A stretch of 64,000 bases of DNA, taken from contig JAVBYI010000009.1 of NCBI GenBank assembly GCA_030824115.1, positions 62,001 through 126,000 of the forward strand, written 5' to 3'. The position numbers and the translations under genes were made by a program. How positions within the stretch are numbered: position 1 is the first letter of the stretch; every line of letters begins with the position of its first letter. Below, piece after piece: positions 1 through 9,574 of this stretch. This DNA is from Rhodocyclaceae bacterium (GTDB taxonomy: Bacteria; Pseudomonadota; Gammaproteobacteria; Burkholderiales; Rhodocyclaceae). Under the pieces are notes generated by a model. That model saw only the letters and a program-made list of their open reading frames with translations. It had not been told where the DNA came from and did not search any database.

Positions 1-924
1 GATGTCGATACCCGTCACCAGTTCGGTGACCGGATGCTCCACCTGCACACGCGTGTTCATCTCAATGAAGTAGAACTCGCCGTTTTCGTAGAGGAACTCA
101 AAGGTACCGGCACCACGGTAACCGATCTTCTTGCAGGCTTCGGCGCAGCGCTCGCCGACGCGGGCGATGGCGCGGCGATTCACATCCGGTGCCGGCGCCT
201 CTTCGATCACCTTCTGATGGCGGCGCTGCATGGAACAATCGCGCTCGGATAGCCAGACGGCGTTCTTGTAGTTATCGGCCATGATCTGGATTTCGATATG
301 GCGCGGGTTCTCAAGGAACTTCTCCATATAGACCACGGGGTTGCCGAACGCCGCGCCCGCTTCGCTGCGCGTCATGTTGACCGCATTGATCAGCGCGGCC
401 TCGGTATGCACCACGCGCATGCCGCGCCCGCCACCACCACCGGCCGCCTTGATGATGACCGGATAGCCGACGGCGCGCGCAATTTTCACGATCTCCTTGG
501 GATCTTCCGGCAACGCGCCTTCAGAACCCGGGACGCAAGGCACGCCGGCCGCTTTCATGGCATCCTTGGCGGAGACCTTGTCGCCCATCAGGCGGATCGT
601 TTCGGCCTGCGGGCCGATGAAGACGAAGCCGGATTTTTCGACACGCTCGGCAAAGTCGGCATTCTCGGAGAGGAAGCCGTAGCCGGGGTGGATCGCCTCG
701 GCATCGGTCACTTCGGCCGCCGAGATGATGGCTGGGATATTGAGATAACTCAGGGTGGATGAGGCCGGGCCGATACAGACCGACTCATCGGCCAGTTTGA
801 CGTATTTGGCTTCGGCATCCGCGGTGGAATGCACCGCCACGGTGCGCACGCCCAGTTCGCGACAGGCGCGCAGGACTCTGAGCGCAATCTCGCCACGGTT
901 GGCGATCAGGACTTTCCCGAACAT
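1..924 (-). CDS. accC: Biotin carboxylase subunit of acetyl-CoA carboxylase (3' end outside window)
   Basis: Catalyses ATP-dependent carboxylation of the biotin on AccB, the first step of fatty-acid synthesis in the cytoplasm. About 308 of the usual ~450 residues are visible. The N-terminus reads [17 protein letters not shown]; the ATP-grasp glycine loop [10 protein letters not shown] lies near residues 160-169, and [10 protein letters not shown] is close to the window edge. It follows accB by 11 bp in an aroQ-accB-accC operon. An in-frame ATG six bases upstream (930) is possible, but the A-rich AAAGAA stretch is better spaced for 924. Confidence 0.95.
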   Translation of the reverse strand, partial: MFGKVLIANRGEIALRVLRACRELGVRTVAVHSTADAEAKYVKLADESVCIGPASSTLSYLNIPAIISAAEVTDAEAIHPGYGFLSENADFAERVEKSGFVFIGPQAETIRLMGDKVSAKDAMKAAGVPCVPGSEGALPEDPKEIVKIARAVGYPVIIKAAGGGGGRGMRVVHTEAALINAVNMTRSEAGAAFGNPVVYMEKFLENPRHIEIQIMADNYKNAVWLSERDCSMQRRHQKVIEEAPAPDVNRRAIARVGERCAEACKKIGYRGAGTFEFLYENGEFYFIEMNTRVQVEHPVTELVTGIDI

Positions 925-935
925 AGCCATATTCT

Positions 936-1391
<456 letters not shown>

Positions 1392-1444
1392 ACAATCTCC
1401 AATGAATACCAATGCCTGCATGTTGCAGGCGAGATGATTGATTT

Positions 1445-1942
1445 TTACTTGCGAATGCGGGCAAGTGCCGCTTCGAGGGCCAGGCCGTAGCCCTGTGCGC
1501 CCAGGCCGCAGATGGTGCCCACGGCAATGTCGGAAAAATACGAGTGGTGACGGAATGCCTCACGGGCGAAGATATTCGACAGGTGCACCTCGATGAAGGG
1601 GATGCGCACCGCCGCCAGCGCATCACGCAGGGCAATGCTGGTATGCGTGTAGCCGCCGGGATTAATGATGATGAACTCGATGCCCTCGGCACCCGCCGCC
1701 TGGACGCGATCTATCAGGCCACCCTCGCTGTTGCTCTGGAAACTCTCGATCTGGATGCCGTCGGCGTGCGCCCGGGCTTCCATCATGCTGTGAATGTCCG
1801 CCAGCGTAGTATGACCATAAACATCCGGCTCACGCGTGCCCAACAGGTTCAGATTGGGGCCATGCAAGACCAGAATGCGTGCGTCACGCCCCGCATTGCT
1901 GTCCACTTTGGCAGAAGCCTTTTTGCGTTTTGGATTCGACAT
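1445..1942 (-). CDS. aroQ: Type II 3-dehydroquinate dehydratase
   Basis: Converts 3-dehydroquinate to 3-dehydroshikimate in the shikimate pathway. The 165-residue length fits the family (~145-150) plus a basic N-terminal extension of about 20 residues rich in Lys. Family motifs are [13 protein letters not shown] (catalytic loop), the NPGGYTHTS substrate-binding segment and EVHLSN with the active-site His. It is first in the aroQ-accB-accC unit, an arrangement common in proteobacteria; about 53 bp separate it from the accB start. Confidence 0.95.
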   Translation of the reverse strand: MSNPKRKKASAKVDSNAGRDARILVLHGPNLNLLGTREPDVYGHTTLADIHSMMEARAHADGIQIESFQSNSEGGLIDRVQAAGAEGIEFIIINPGGYTHTSIALRDALAAVRIPFIEVHLSNIFAREAFRHHSYFSDIAVGTICGLGAQGYGLALEAALARIRK

Positions 1943-1999
1943 AGCTGCAAGTTTGCCGCAAATAGGGTCAAGTTGTCCAGTTCACCCGGCTCACCCCGC

Positions 2000-2611
2000 T
2001 CAGACTACCTCAACGCAGCAAAGCGCCTCAACCGCCTCAACCTTGGCACGCGCACGCGTCCGACCGTCGCTGCTGCGGCCATGAATGCGCTCCTCGCGGG
2101 GCGGCAAAATGATCAGGTTGGCCGGCATTTCTTCGTCGTCGATCACCAAAACCGCCTCAACCCGCTCGCTTTTCGGGTTGCCATGATGGAAGTTAACCCC
2201 CCGGTCGAGCAGGAAGATTTCAACCTCCTTGGCGCTATCGGGAAACAGCAGCAGGTCGATGCGCGCATGGCGCCCGGCCGTGCCTTCGAGCACCGAACCG
2301 GTCAGCCACGGCGAAAAGGGACTCAACAAGTGCATCAATTCAATGGCCGCAGCACGCAGCCAGGCGATGCGCTCGGCCTGCTCGTCTTCCTGGAAAAATG
2401 CCTGATAGTCGCGCACAGCATCCTCGACTTCGGCATTGCCCGGCAGCGGAAAACCTTCGGGCAGGCCCAGCTGACGCACCGCCTTGCGCTTGGCGAGGCC
2501 GTAATCCATGCCCTCCTCGGCAATCAGGCGCGCGGCGGCCTGAACAAGCTCGGAGCGCAAGGCAGGGGAACGATGGTTCTGGATACGGCTGGGGTGGCTG
2601 CGGCGGGGCAT
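2000..2611 (-). CDS. Conserved hypothetical protein, possibly of nucleotidyltransferase-like fold
   Basis: A 203-residue protein with no recognised catalytic signature. The N-terminus is basic (MPRRSHPSRIQ), followed by a helical segment (about 20-105) and a C-terminal part with alternating hydrophobic strands (HARIDLLLFPDSAKEVEIFLL; AVLVIDDEEMPANLIILPP). The GTAGRHARIDLLLF stretch faintly recalls a minimal nucleotidyltransferase strand, which is only a guess. It is divergent from mpl with a 69-bp gap that may hold promoters for both. No signal peptide or membrane segment is visible. Confidence 0.75.
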   Translation of the reverse strand: MPRRSHPSRIQNHRSPALRSELVQAAARLIAEEGMDYGLAKRKAVRQLGLPEGFPLPGNAEVEDAVRDYQAFFQEDEQAERIAWLRAAAIELMHLLSPFSPWLTGSVLEGTAGRHARIDLLLFPDSAKEVEIFLLDRGVNFHHGNPKSERVEAVLVIDDEEMPANLIILPPREERIHGRSSDGRTRARAKVEAVEALCCVEVV

Positions 2612-2680
2612 AGTGTCGATTGGACTACAGGTTGGCTACCGTAGAATGACCGCTCCATTCTAATGTCGGGCAGGGTGCTC

Positions 2681-4030
2681 ATGCATATTCACATTCTCGG
2701 GATCTGCGGTACTTTCATGGGGGGTATTGCCCTGATCGCCCGCGCCGCCGGCCACCGCGTCACCGGTTGCGATGCCAACGTCTATCCGCCGATGAGCACG
2801 CAACTAACCGCCGAGGGCATCGACCTGATCGAGGGCTATGGCGCCGACCAGTTGGCGCTGAACGCCGACCTGTGGGTGGTCGGCAATGCCGTTTCGCGCG
2901 GCAACCCTTTGCTTGAGGCCATATTGGATCGCGGCCTGCCCTACGTCTCTGGCCCGCAGTGGCTGGCCGAGAACATCCTGCAGGACAAGTGGGTGCTTGC
3001 CGTCGCCGGTACCCACGGCAAGACAACAACAGCTTCGATGCTGGCGTGGATTCTGGAAGATGCCGGGCTGCAACCCGGCTACCTGATCGGCGGCGTGCCA
3101 CAAAACTTCGGAAAATCGGCCAACTTCAGCGAATCTGCTTTCTTTGTGGTTGAAGCCGACGAATACGACACGGCTTTTTGCGACAAGCGCTCCAAGTTCG
3201 TGCACTACCATCCACGTACGGTTATCCTCAACAACTTGGAATACGATCACGCCGACATCTTCGCAGATCTCGCGTCGATCGAAACGCAATTCCATCACCT
3301 CGTGCGCACAATTCCGGGAAACGGCCTGATTGTCAGCAACGCCACCGAGCCTGCGCTTGAGCGTGTCCTGCAGCGCGGTTGCTGGACGCCGGTTGAACGC
3401 TTCAGCGACCCTGCCGGCTGGCATGCCAGTGGCGACGATGCCACCGGTGAGCTGCGCATTCATCAGGGCAAGCAGCAACTCGGCAGTATCACCTGGCAAC
3501 TTGCAGGCAAACATAACCGAAACAACGCCATCGCCGCGCTTCTTGCAGCACGCCATGCCGGTGTGCCCTTGGCCCTGGGGTTGGAGGCCCTCGCCCGCTT
3601 CGAGAATGTCAAACGCCGCCTTGAAGTCAAGGGAACGGTCAATGGCATCACGGTCTATGACGACTTCGCCCACCACCCCACCGCCATCGAAACCACGGTC
3701 GCCGGCCTGCGCGGCCGCGTCGGCAAAGCGCGCATCCTGGCGGTGCTCGAACCACGCTCGAACACTATGAAGCTCGGCACCATGAAAGACGCCCTGCCCG
3801 GCAGCCTGACCAATGCCGACCATGTGTTCTGCTACGGCGCCAACCTCGGCTGGGACGCCGCGGCCGCCCTCACCCCACTGGGAAGCAAGGCCGAAACCCA
3901 TCAGGATCTCGCCACGCTGGTCGCCAGCATTGCCCGCGCCGCCCGTCCGGGCGACCATATCCTGGTGATGAGCAATGGCGGCTTCGGTGGCATCCACGAT
4001 AAGCTGCTGGCAGCCCTCGCCACCGCCTGA
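2681..4030 (+). CDS. mpl: UDP-N-acetylmuramate:L-alanyl-gamma-D-glutamyl-meso-diaminopimelate ligase
   Basis: Murein-recycling ligase that attaches the recovered tripeptide to UDP-MurNAc in the cytoplasm. The 449-residue product begins MHIHILGICGTFMGG, the Rossmann-type N-terminus typical of Mpl and MurC. It has the Mur-ligase ATP-binding loop GTHGKTTT near residues 110-117, the central VVEADEYDTAF segment and the C-terminal YDDFAHHPTA motif. The ATG at 2681 is preferred over an upstream in-frame start because AGGG lies 7 nt before it and the homologous N-terminus begins there. Confidence 0.95.
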   Translation: MHIHILGICGTFMGGIALIARAAGHRVTGCDANVYPPMSTQLTAEGIDLIEGYGADQLALNADLWVVGNAVSRGNPLLEAILDRGLPYVSGPQWLAENILQDKWVLAVAGTHGKTTTASMLAWILEDAGLQPGYLIGGVPQNFGKSANFSESAFFVVEADEYDTAFCDKRSKFVHYHPRTVILNNLEYDHADIFADLASIETQFHHLVRTIPGNGLIVSNATEPALERVLQRGCWTPVERFSDPAGWHASGDDATGELRIHQGKQQLGSITWQLAGKHNRNNAIAALLAARHAGVPLALGLEALARFENVKRRLEVKGTVNGITVYDDFAHHPTAIETTVAGLRGRVGKARILAVLEPRSNTMKLGTMKDALPGSLTNADHVFCYGANLGWDAAAALTPLGSKAETHQDLATLVASIARAARPGDHILVMSNGGFGGIHDKLLAALATA

Positions 4031-4032
4031 GC

Positions 4033-4755
4033 GTGTTCATCAAGATTGTCATCATCCTGCTGCTGCTCATCGTGGCAGCGAGCCTGCTGACCGGGCGGGA
4101 CGGGGCGACAAGACAGGCAGCCACGCCCTCACGGGCGCGGCCGATGATGCAGAAGATGGCACTCATTCTGCTGGCACTCGGCGCGGCTGTCGCCATCGTT
4201 CATCTTGCCGGCTGTAGCCCTCCCCCTGGCGCCTTCCACGCTACCGAGGTCAAAGACGCACAATATGGCCGCCTGGCCACGCTGAATGCACTGACCGACC
4301 ACCGCGGACGCCGTCTTGCCAGCGCCGACTTTTCGGGAAAGGCCGTGGTGGTGTTTTTCGGCTACACACAATGCCCGGACATCTGCCCGACTGCGCTCAC
4401 GACCATGAAGGAGACGCTGCGCCTGCTCGGTGCGGAAGCGGATCGCGTCCAGGTGCTGTTCGTGACGGTCGATCCCGAGCGCGACACGCAGGCAGTACTA
4501 GCGGGCTACGTGCCTTGGTTCGACCCACGCATCCTCGGTCTGCGCACCGATGTAACCAGCACACTTGAACTGGCCAAGGAGTTTCGCGTTTATTTCCGCA
4601 AGGTGGAGGGCGGTTCGGCAATCGGCTACAGCATTGATCACACGGCCGCCAGCTATGCCTTCGATCCGCAAGGCCATCTGCGTCTGCTGATTCGCGATGG
4701 CACGTCGCCGGAACATATCGCCGCCGATCTGAAGCAGTTGCTCTCCGGAAAATAA
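4033..4755 (+). CDS. SCO1/SenC-family copper chaperone with an extra N-terminal membrane segment
   Basis: SCO1-type proteins deliver copper to cytochrome oxidase from the periplasmic face. The thioredoxin-like domain carries the copper motif CPDICP in FFGYTQCPDICPTAL (about residues 112-126), with the partner His in IDHTAASYAF. A lipobox-like HLAGC is at about 57-61. The frame is open from a GTG two bases after the mpl stop and includes an additional helix (FIKIVIILLLLIVAASLL) resembling small twin-transmembrane DUF2909 proteins. Translation may instead start at 4144 or 4147, giving an ordinary SCO1 lipoprotein. Both readings remain open. Confidence 0.88.
   Translation: MFIKIVIILLLLIVAASLLTGRDGATRQAATPSRARPMMQKMALILLALGAAVAIVHLAGCSPPPGAFHATEVKDAQYGRLATLNALTDHRGRRLASADFSGKAVVVFFGYTQCPDICPTALTTMKETLRLLGAEADRVQVLFVTVDPERDTQAVLAGYVPWFDPRILGLRTDVTSTLELAKEFRVYFRKVEGGSAIGYSIDHTAASYAFDPQGHLRLLIRDGTSPEHIAADLKQLLSGK
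4310..4333 (+). repeat. 24-bp dispersed repeat, copy 2 (in SCO1 gene)
   Basis: GCCGTC-TTGCCAGC-GCCGAC-TTTT matches the consensus fully. Here it is read in the second forward frame, giving RRLASADF just before the redox/copper motif. Confidence 0.9.
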
Positions 4756-4781
4756 AAAGCCGCCCACAGCGGAGCGGCTTT
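4756..4781 (-). terminator. Rho-independent terminator between the SCO1 gene and rpoH
   Basis: An 8-bp stem AAAGCCGC / GCGGCTTT (4756-4763 and 4774-4781) encloses a 10-nt loop. On the minus strand it is followed by TTATTTT, so it best terminates rpoH; the plus-strand tail is weaker but may also serve the mpl-SCO1 transcript. Confidence 0.75.
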
Positions 4782-4800
4782 CGATAGAGAAACCGGCTAT

Positions 4801-5703
<903 letters not shown>

Positions 5704-5725
5704 GTTGAGACCCTCCTTGATGGAA

Positions 5726-5755
5726 ATATTAGCACTCAAACACTCTGAGTGCTAA
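5726..5755 (-). promoter_or_regulatory. Probable rpoH promoter
   Basis: On the minus strand TTAGCA (5750-5755) and TAATAT (5726-5731) are separated by 18 bp, a plausible sigma-70 promoter. Both hexamers overlap the CIRCE palindrome, so repressor binding would block polymerase. Confidence 0.5.
5729..5755. promoter_or_regulatory. CIRCE operator (HrcA binding site) upstream of rpoH
   Basis: TTAGCACTC-N9-GAGTGCTAA is an exact match to the CIRCE consensus, with perfect 9-bp arms at 5729-5737 and 5747-5755. HrcA is the known repressor for this site. Its position predicts HrcA control of rpoH and possibly of the divergent hypA leader. Confidence 0.93.
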
Positions 5756-5832
5756 TGCTAACACAAGTTCCCATAATGTCGCAGTATTTTCGTATGGTAT
5801 TCAGTGTCATCATCATGGGCTAGACTGCCTTC

Positions 5833-6174
5833 ATGCATGAAATGTCGCTCGCCGAGGGCGTGTTGCAACTGATCGAGGACGCCGCGCGCCGGGAGGGATT
5901 CGGGCGCGTCACCACCGTCTGGCTGGAAATCGGCCAGCTGGCGGGCGTCGAGGTCGAGGCGATGAAGTTCTGCTTCGATGCCGTCACCCGCGATAGCATT
6001 GCCGCCGGCGCCAAACTGGAAATCATCGCCACGCCGGGCACCGGCTGGTGTCTGCCGTGCGGGGAAACCGTCGCACTCGCCGAAGTCTATGGCGCCTGCC
6101 CGCGCTGCGGCGGCTATCAGGTGCAGGTAACGGGTGGTAAAGAGATGCGGGTCAAGGAATTGGAAGTCGCGTAA
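5833..6174 (+). CDS. hypA: Hydrogenase maturation nickel chaperone HypA
   Basis: Delivers nickel with HypB to the [NiFe]-hydrogenase large subunit. The 113-residue length is typical. The N-terminal MHE that binds nickel is intact (MHEMSLAEGV), and the zinc domain has CLPCG and CPRCGG at about residues 75-79 and 91-96. It is divergent from rpoH across 129 bp and is followed 11 bp later by hypB. No hydrogenase structural genes are in the window. Confidence 0.95.
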   Translation: MHEMSLAEGVLQLIEDAARREGFGRVTTVWLEIGQLAGVEVEAMKFCFDAVTRDSIAAGAKLEIIATPGTGWCLPCGETVALAEVYGACPRCGGYQVQVTGGKEMRVKELEVA

Positions 6175-6185
6175 AGGAATAAACC

Positions 6186-6995
6186 ATGTGTACAACCTGT
6201 GGCTGTGGCAGTGATGAAGTGAAGATCGAGGGCGCAGACCCGCATGAGCACGTGCATGCGGATGGGACGCGTCACAGCCACACGCATGAGCATGCCTACG
6301 TGCCGGCCCACACCCATTCCCACGCTCCCGGCACCAGCGCAAAACGCATGGTGCAGATCGAGCAGGACATCCTCGCCAAGAACAACGCCTACGCCGCGCA
6401 GAACCGTGGTTTTTTCGCCGGCCGGCGCGTCTTTGCGCTGAATCTCGTCTCCAGCCCCGGCTCGGGCAAGACCACACTGCTGTGCAAGACCATCGAACAA
6501 TTGCGCGGTCAGCAGCAGGTGGCCGTCATCGAGGGTGACCAGCAGACCAGCCAGGACGCCGAGCGCATTCGCGCCACCGGCGCCCCCGCCATCCAGATCA
6601 ACACCGGCAAGGGCTGCCATCTGGATGCCCACATGGTCGGCCACGCGCTCGAAAAGCTCGACCTGCCGGAGCGCTCGCTGCTGATGATCGAGAACGTCGG
6701 CAACCTCGTCTGCCCGGCCGCCTTCGACCTTGGCGAAGCGCACAAGGTGGTGATCTTGTCCGTGACCGAGGGCGAAGACAAGCCGATCAAGTATCCGGAC
6801 ATGTTCCGCGCCGCCAGCCTGATGCTGCTCAACAAGTGCGATCTCTTGCCGCACCTCGATTTTTCGGTGAAGGAGGCCATCGCCTTCGCCCGCCGCGTCA
6901 ATCCGGCCATCGAGATCATCGAAGTCTCCGCCAAGACCGGCGCCGGCATGGCCGAGTGGCTGGACTGGATCGAGCGCAAAAGCAACGGCGAGTAA
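6186..6995 (+). CDS. hypB: Hydrogenase maturation GTPase HypB
   Basis: GTP-dependent nickel insertion factor, 269 residues. The N-terminus holds the high-affinity CTTCGCG nickel motif followed by a His-rich stretch (about residues 17-48) for nickel storage. The P-loop [10 protein letters not shown] is near residues 87-96, the metal-site [11 protein letters not shown] segment near 140-150, and NKCDLLPH is the guanine-specificity motif. It sits between hypA and hypE; its TAA stop abuts the hypE ATG. Confidence 0.96.
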   Translation: MCTTCGCGSDEVKIEGADPHEHVHADGTRHSHTHEHAYVPAHTHSHAPGTSAKRMVQIEQDILAKNNAYAAQNRGFFAGRRVFALNLVSSPGSGKTTLLCKTIEQLRGQQQVAVIEGDQQTSQDAERIRATGAPAIQINTGKGCHLDAHMVGHALEKLDLPERSLLMIENVGNLVCPAAFDLGEAHKVVILSVTEGEDKPIKYPDMFRAASLMLLNKCDLLPHLDFSVKEAIAFARRVNPAIEIIEVSAKTGAGMAEWLDWIERKSNGE

Positions 6996-8048
6996 ATGGT
7001 GGTGAAAAAAGCCTACGTCCGCCCGCTCGACCTCAAGGCGGGCTGCATCGACATGAGCCACGGCGCCGGTGGGCGCGCGATGGCGCAACTCATCGACGAA
7101 CTGTTCGCCCGCCACCTCGGCAATGACTACCTCGCGCAGGGCGATGATGGTGCCGTCCTGCCAGCGCCGACATTTGGGGAACAGCTCGTGATGGCGACCG
7201 ACAGCCACGTCGTCTCGCCGCTGTTCTTTCCCGGCGGCGACATCGGCAGTCTGGCCGTCCATGGCACGCTCAACGACGTCGCCGTGATGGGCGCGCGGCC
7301 GCTCTATCTTTCCGCCGCCTTCATCCTCGAAGAGGGCTTTCCGCTGGCCGACCTCGCGCGCATCGTCGCCTCGATGGCGGCGGCCAGCAAGGCTGCCGGC
7401 GTGCCCATCGTTACCGGCGACACCAAGGTGGTCGAGCGCGGCAAGGGCGATGGCGTGTTCATCACCACCACTGGCGTCGGCGCGCTACCGGCCGGGCGGC
7501 AGGTGAGCGGATCGCGCGCGCAGGCCGGTGATGCCGTCCTCGTCTCGGGCACGCTCGGCGACCACGGCGTGGCGATCATGAGCCAGCGCGAGAACCTAAA
7601 TTTCGACGTGCCGATTGTCTCCGACTCGGCCGCGCTGCACGGGCTGATCGACTGCCTGTTCGCCACCGGCATCGACCTCCATGTGCTGCGCGACCCGACA
7701 CGTGGCGGGCTGGCGGCCACGCTCAACGAGATCGCCACCCAGTCGGGCGTCGGCGTGCATCTCAAGGAAAACGCCATTCCGGTCAAGCCGGTGGTGGCTG
7801 CTGCCTGCGAGTTTCTCGGCCTTGACCCGCTACACGTAGCCAACGAAGGCAAGCTGATCTGCATCTGCCCCGCCGCCGATGCCGAACCTCTGCTTGCCGC
7901 CATGCGTGCCCACCCGCTCGGACAGGATGCCGCGCAGATTGGCCAAATCGTCGCCGACGATCACTGTTTCGTGCAGATGGAAACGGCGCTGGGCGGGCGC
8001 CGCATTGTCGACTGGCTGTCGGGCGATCAGCTACCGAGAATTTGCTGA
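6996..8048 (+). CDS. hypE: Hydrogenase maturation protein HypE (carbamoyl dehydratase)
   Basis: Dehydrates the thiocarbamate on its own C-terminal Cys to give the cyanide ligand of the [NiFe] site. The AIR-synthase-like protein has 350 residues: N-terminal DMSHGAGGRAM, the ATP-binding TDSHVVSPLFFPGGDIG segment, DPTRGGLAATLNE, and the obligatory C-terminal PRIC. Its partners HypF, HypC and HypD are absent here. Residues 53-60 (AVLPAPTF) are encoded by a 24-bp repeat copy. The last 18 bases overlap the convergent ftsX 3' end. Confidence 0.96.
   Translation: MVVKKAYVRPLDLKAGCIDMSHGAGGRAMAQLIDELFARHLGNDYLAQGDDGAVLPAPTFGEQLVMATDSHVVSPLFFPGGDIGSLAVHGTLNDVAVMGARPLYLSAAFILEEGFPLADLARIVASMAAASKAAGVPIVTGDTKVVERGKGDGVFITTTGVGALPAGRQVSGSRAQAGDAVLVSGTLGDHGVAIMSQRENLNFDVPIVSDSAALHGLIDCLFATGIDLHVLRDPTRGGLAATLNEIATQSGVGVHLKENAIPVKPVVAAACEFLGLDPLHVANEGKLICICPAADAEPLLAAMRAHPLGQDAAQIGQIVADDHCFVQMETALGGRRIVDWLSGDQLPRIC
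7152..7175 (+). repeat. 24-bp dispersed repeat, copy 3 (in hypE)
   Basis: GCCGTC-CTGCCAGC-GCCGAC-ATTT, the commonest form. Translated AVLPAPTF, in a variable segment of HypE just before the conserved TDSH motif. Confidence 0.92.
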
Positions 8049-8933
8049 AAGCTGCTGACGCATCGAGAGCGCCGCGCCCAACCAGCCCAGCCCCGCTGCC
8101 GCACCGAACAGGATGCCCGTGTTCTTGGCGGTCGGCACCGCCAGCATCAATTCCAGCCCGTAAAGCTGCGCGAGTTCGGCCACCGGCAGCCGCAGCCACA
8201 AGGTCGCCCCCGCCACAATCAGCCACGCCGCCACGCCGCCGAGCAGGCCAAGCAATGCCCCATACCAGAGGAAGGGACGACGGATGAAGGCATCGGTCGC
8301 GCCCAATAAACGGCTGACTTCCACCTCCGTCTGCCGCGTCAGCACCTGCAGGCGGATGGTGTTAAAGGTGATGGTGATCAGGCCCAGCCCGAGCAACGTC
8401 GCCAACAGCAGCACGCCGGTGCGAGCCAGCCGCACAAAGGCCGCAAGGCGATGCGCCCAGTCCGCGTCGATCTGCACCTGCTCAACGCGCGGCCATTTGC
8501 GCGCTTCGGCGGCGAGGCTTTCCAGTGCGGCCGGCGACTCGTCGGCCAACGTCACGACAATCGCGTCGGGGAACGGATTCTTCGGCAGGGCGCCGATCAC
8601 GTCGGCCAGTCCGTCCGAGGCTTTCATGCGCTTCAAGGTCGCCTCGCGCTCCAGCAATTCGGTCTGCGCCACATCCGATCGTCCCAGCAGGCGTGCCTCG
8701 ATGTCGAGCGCCGCCTTGCGCTCGGCCTCGACGGACATAAACACTGTCAACTGAGGCGCCGCCGCCGCGCCCTTGCCCAGTGCCGCGACGTGATCGAGCA
8801 GCAGGTGGCCGCCCGCCGGCAGCGCCAGCGCAATGCCGATGCCGAGCACCGACAGCAGCGTATTGACCGGCGCCGTCGCGAGTCGAGCGAGCGCCAGCCG
8901 GCATGCCTGCCACTGGTTGCGCAGCCAGTTCAT
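8031..8933 (-). CDS. ftsX: Cell-division ABC transporter permease FtsX
   Basis: Inner-membrane partner of FtsE that couples the divisome to septal peptidoglycan hydrolases. The 300-residue product has one N-terminal membrane helix (TLLSVLGIGIALALPAGG, about 25-42), a periplasmic domain (about 55-160) and three C-terminal helices (about 165-190, 215-240, 265-285), the standard FtsX topology. ATGA overlap with ftsE indicates translational coupling. It is last in the ftsY-flavoprotein-ftsE-ftsX operon. Confidence 0.95.
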   Translation of the reverse strand: MNWLRNQWQACRLALARLATAPVNTLLSVLGIGIALALPAGGHLLLDHVAALGKGAAAAPQLTVFMSVEAERKAALDIEARLLGRSDVAQTELLEREATLKRMKASDGLADVIGALPKNPFPDAIVVTLADESPAALESLAAEARKWPRVEQVQIDADWAHRLAAFVRLARTGVLLLATLLGLGLITITFNTIRLQVLTRQTEVEVSRLLGATDAFIRRPFLWYGALLGLLGGVAAWLIVAGATLWLRLPVAELAQLYGLELMLAVPTAKNTGILFGAAAGLGWLGAALSMRQQLSANSR

Positions 8934-9574
8934 GCCAGCCTCCCATGATCAAGCCGCAGGCGGCGCGCGCCGGGGAACAGGCTGTCGTCGTAGGTCGCCA
9001 CCAGCACGGTGACGCCGACGCGGTGAAATTCCATGAAGATCGCCGCCACATCCTGCGCCGTTTCGGCATCCAGATAGGCGGTCGGCTCGTCGGCAATCAG
9101 CAGTCCCGGGCGATGCACGACGGCACGCGCGATGGCGAGGCGTTGCTGCTCGCCGCCCGAGAGGGCAATCGGCAATGCGCGGGCGCGCTTGAGCAGGCCC
9201 ACCTTATCGAGCGCCGCTTCGGCGCGGCGCTGCGCTTCGCGATGAGGGAAACCAACGATTTCCAGCGGCAGCAACACATTGGCAAGCGCACTGCGATCAA
9301 ACAGCAGTTTCTGATCCTGAAACACCAAGCCGATGTTGCGCCGCAGGAAGGGCAGAGCGCGCGATGAAAGTGCACCGACGTTCTGGCCGTTCACCAGCAC
9401 CGTGCCGGCCGTCGGCCGTTCGATGGCGGGAATCAGTTTGAGCAGCGTCGATTTGCCCGCCCCCGAGTGGCCGACGATGGTGACCAGTTCGCCCGCGCCG
9501 ATTTCGGCGCTGACATCGGTCAGCGCCGTCATGTCGGGCGGATAGCGTTTGGAAATGCGGTCGAGCTGGATCAT
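8930..9574 (-). CDS. ftsE: Cell-division ABC transporter ATP-binding protein FtsE
   Basis: ATPase driving FtsX, 214 residues. Walker A GHSGAGKSTLL is near 36-46, the Q-loop GLVFQDQKLL near 84-93, signature LSGGEQQRLAIARA near 137-150 and Walker B LLIADEPTAY just after it. The start MIQLDRISKRYPP is used because the frame upstream codes an Arg-rich shadow of the preceding gene. Four-base overlaps tie it to the flavoprotein gene upstream and to ftsX downstream. Confidence 0.95.
   Translation of the reverse strand: MIQLDRISKRYPPDMTALTDVSAEIGAGELVTIVGHSGAGKSTLLKLIPAIERPTAGTVLVNGQNVGALSSRALPFLRRNIGLVFQDQKLLFDRSALANVLLPLEIVGFPHREAQRRAEAALDKVGLLKRARALPIALSGGEQQRLAIARAVVHRPGLLIADEPTAYLDAETAQDVAAIFMEFHRVGVTVLVATYDDSLFPGARRLRLDHGRLA

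Noticed and set aside
2804-3997. A 397-codon open frame antisense to mpl
   Set aside because: It mirrors the Mpl codons in a high-G+C gene; Mpl has intact family motifs and the antisense product has no recognisable domain.
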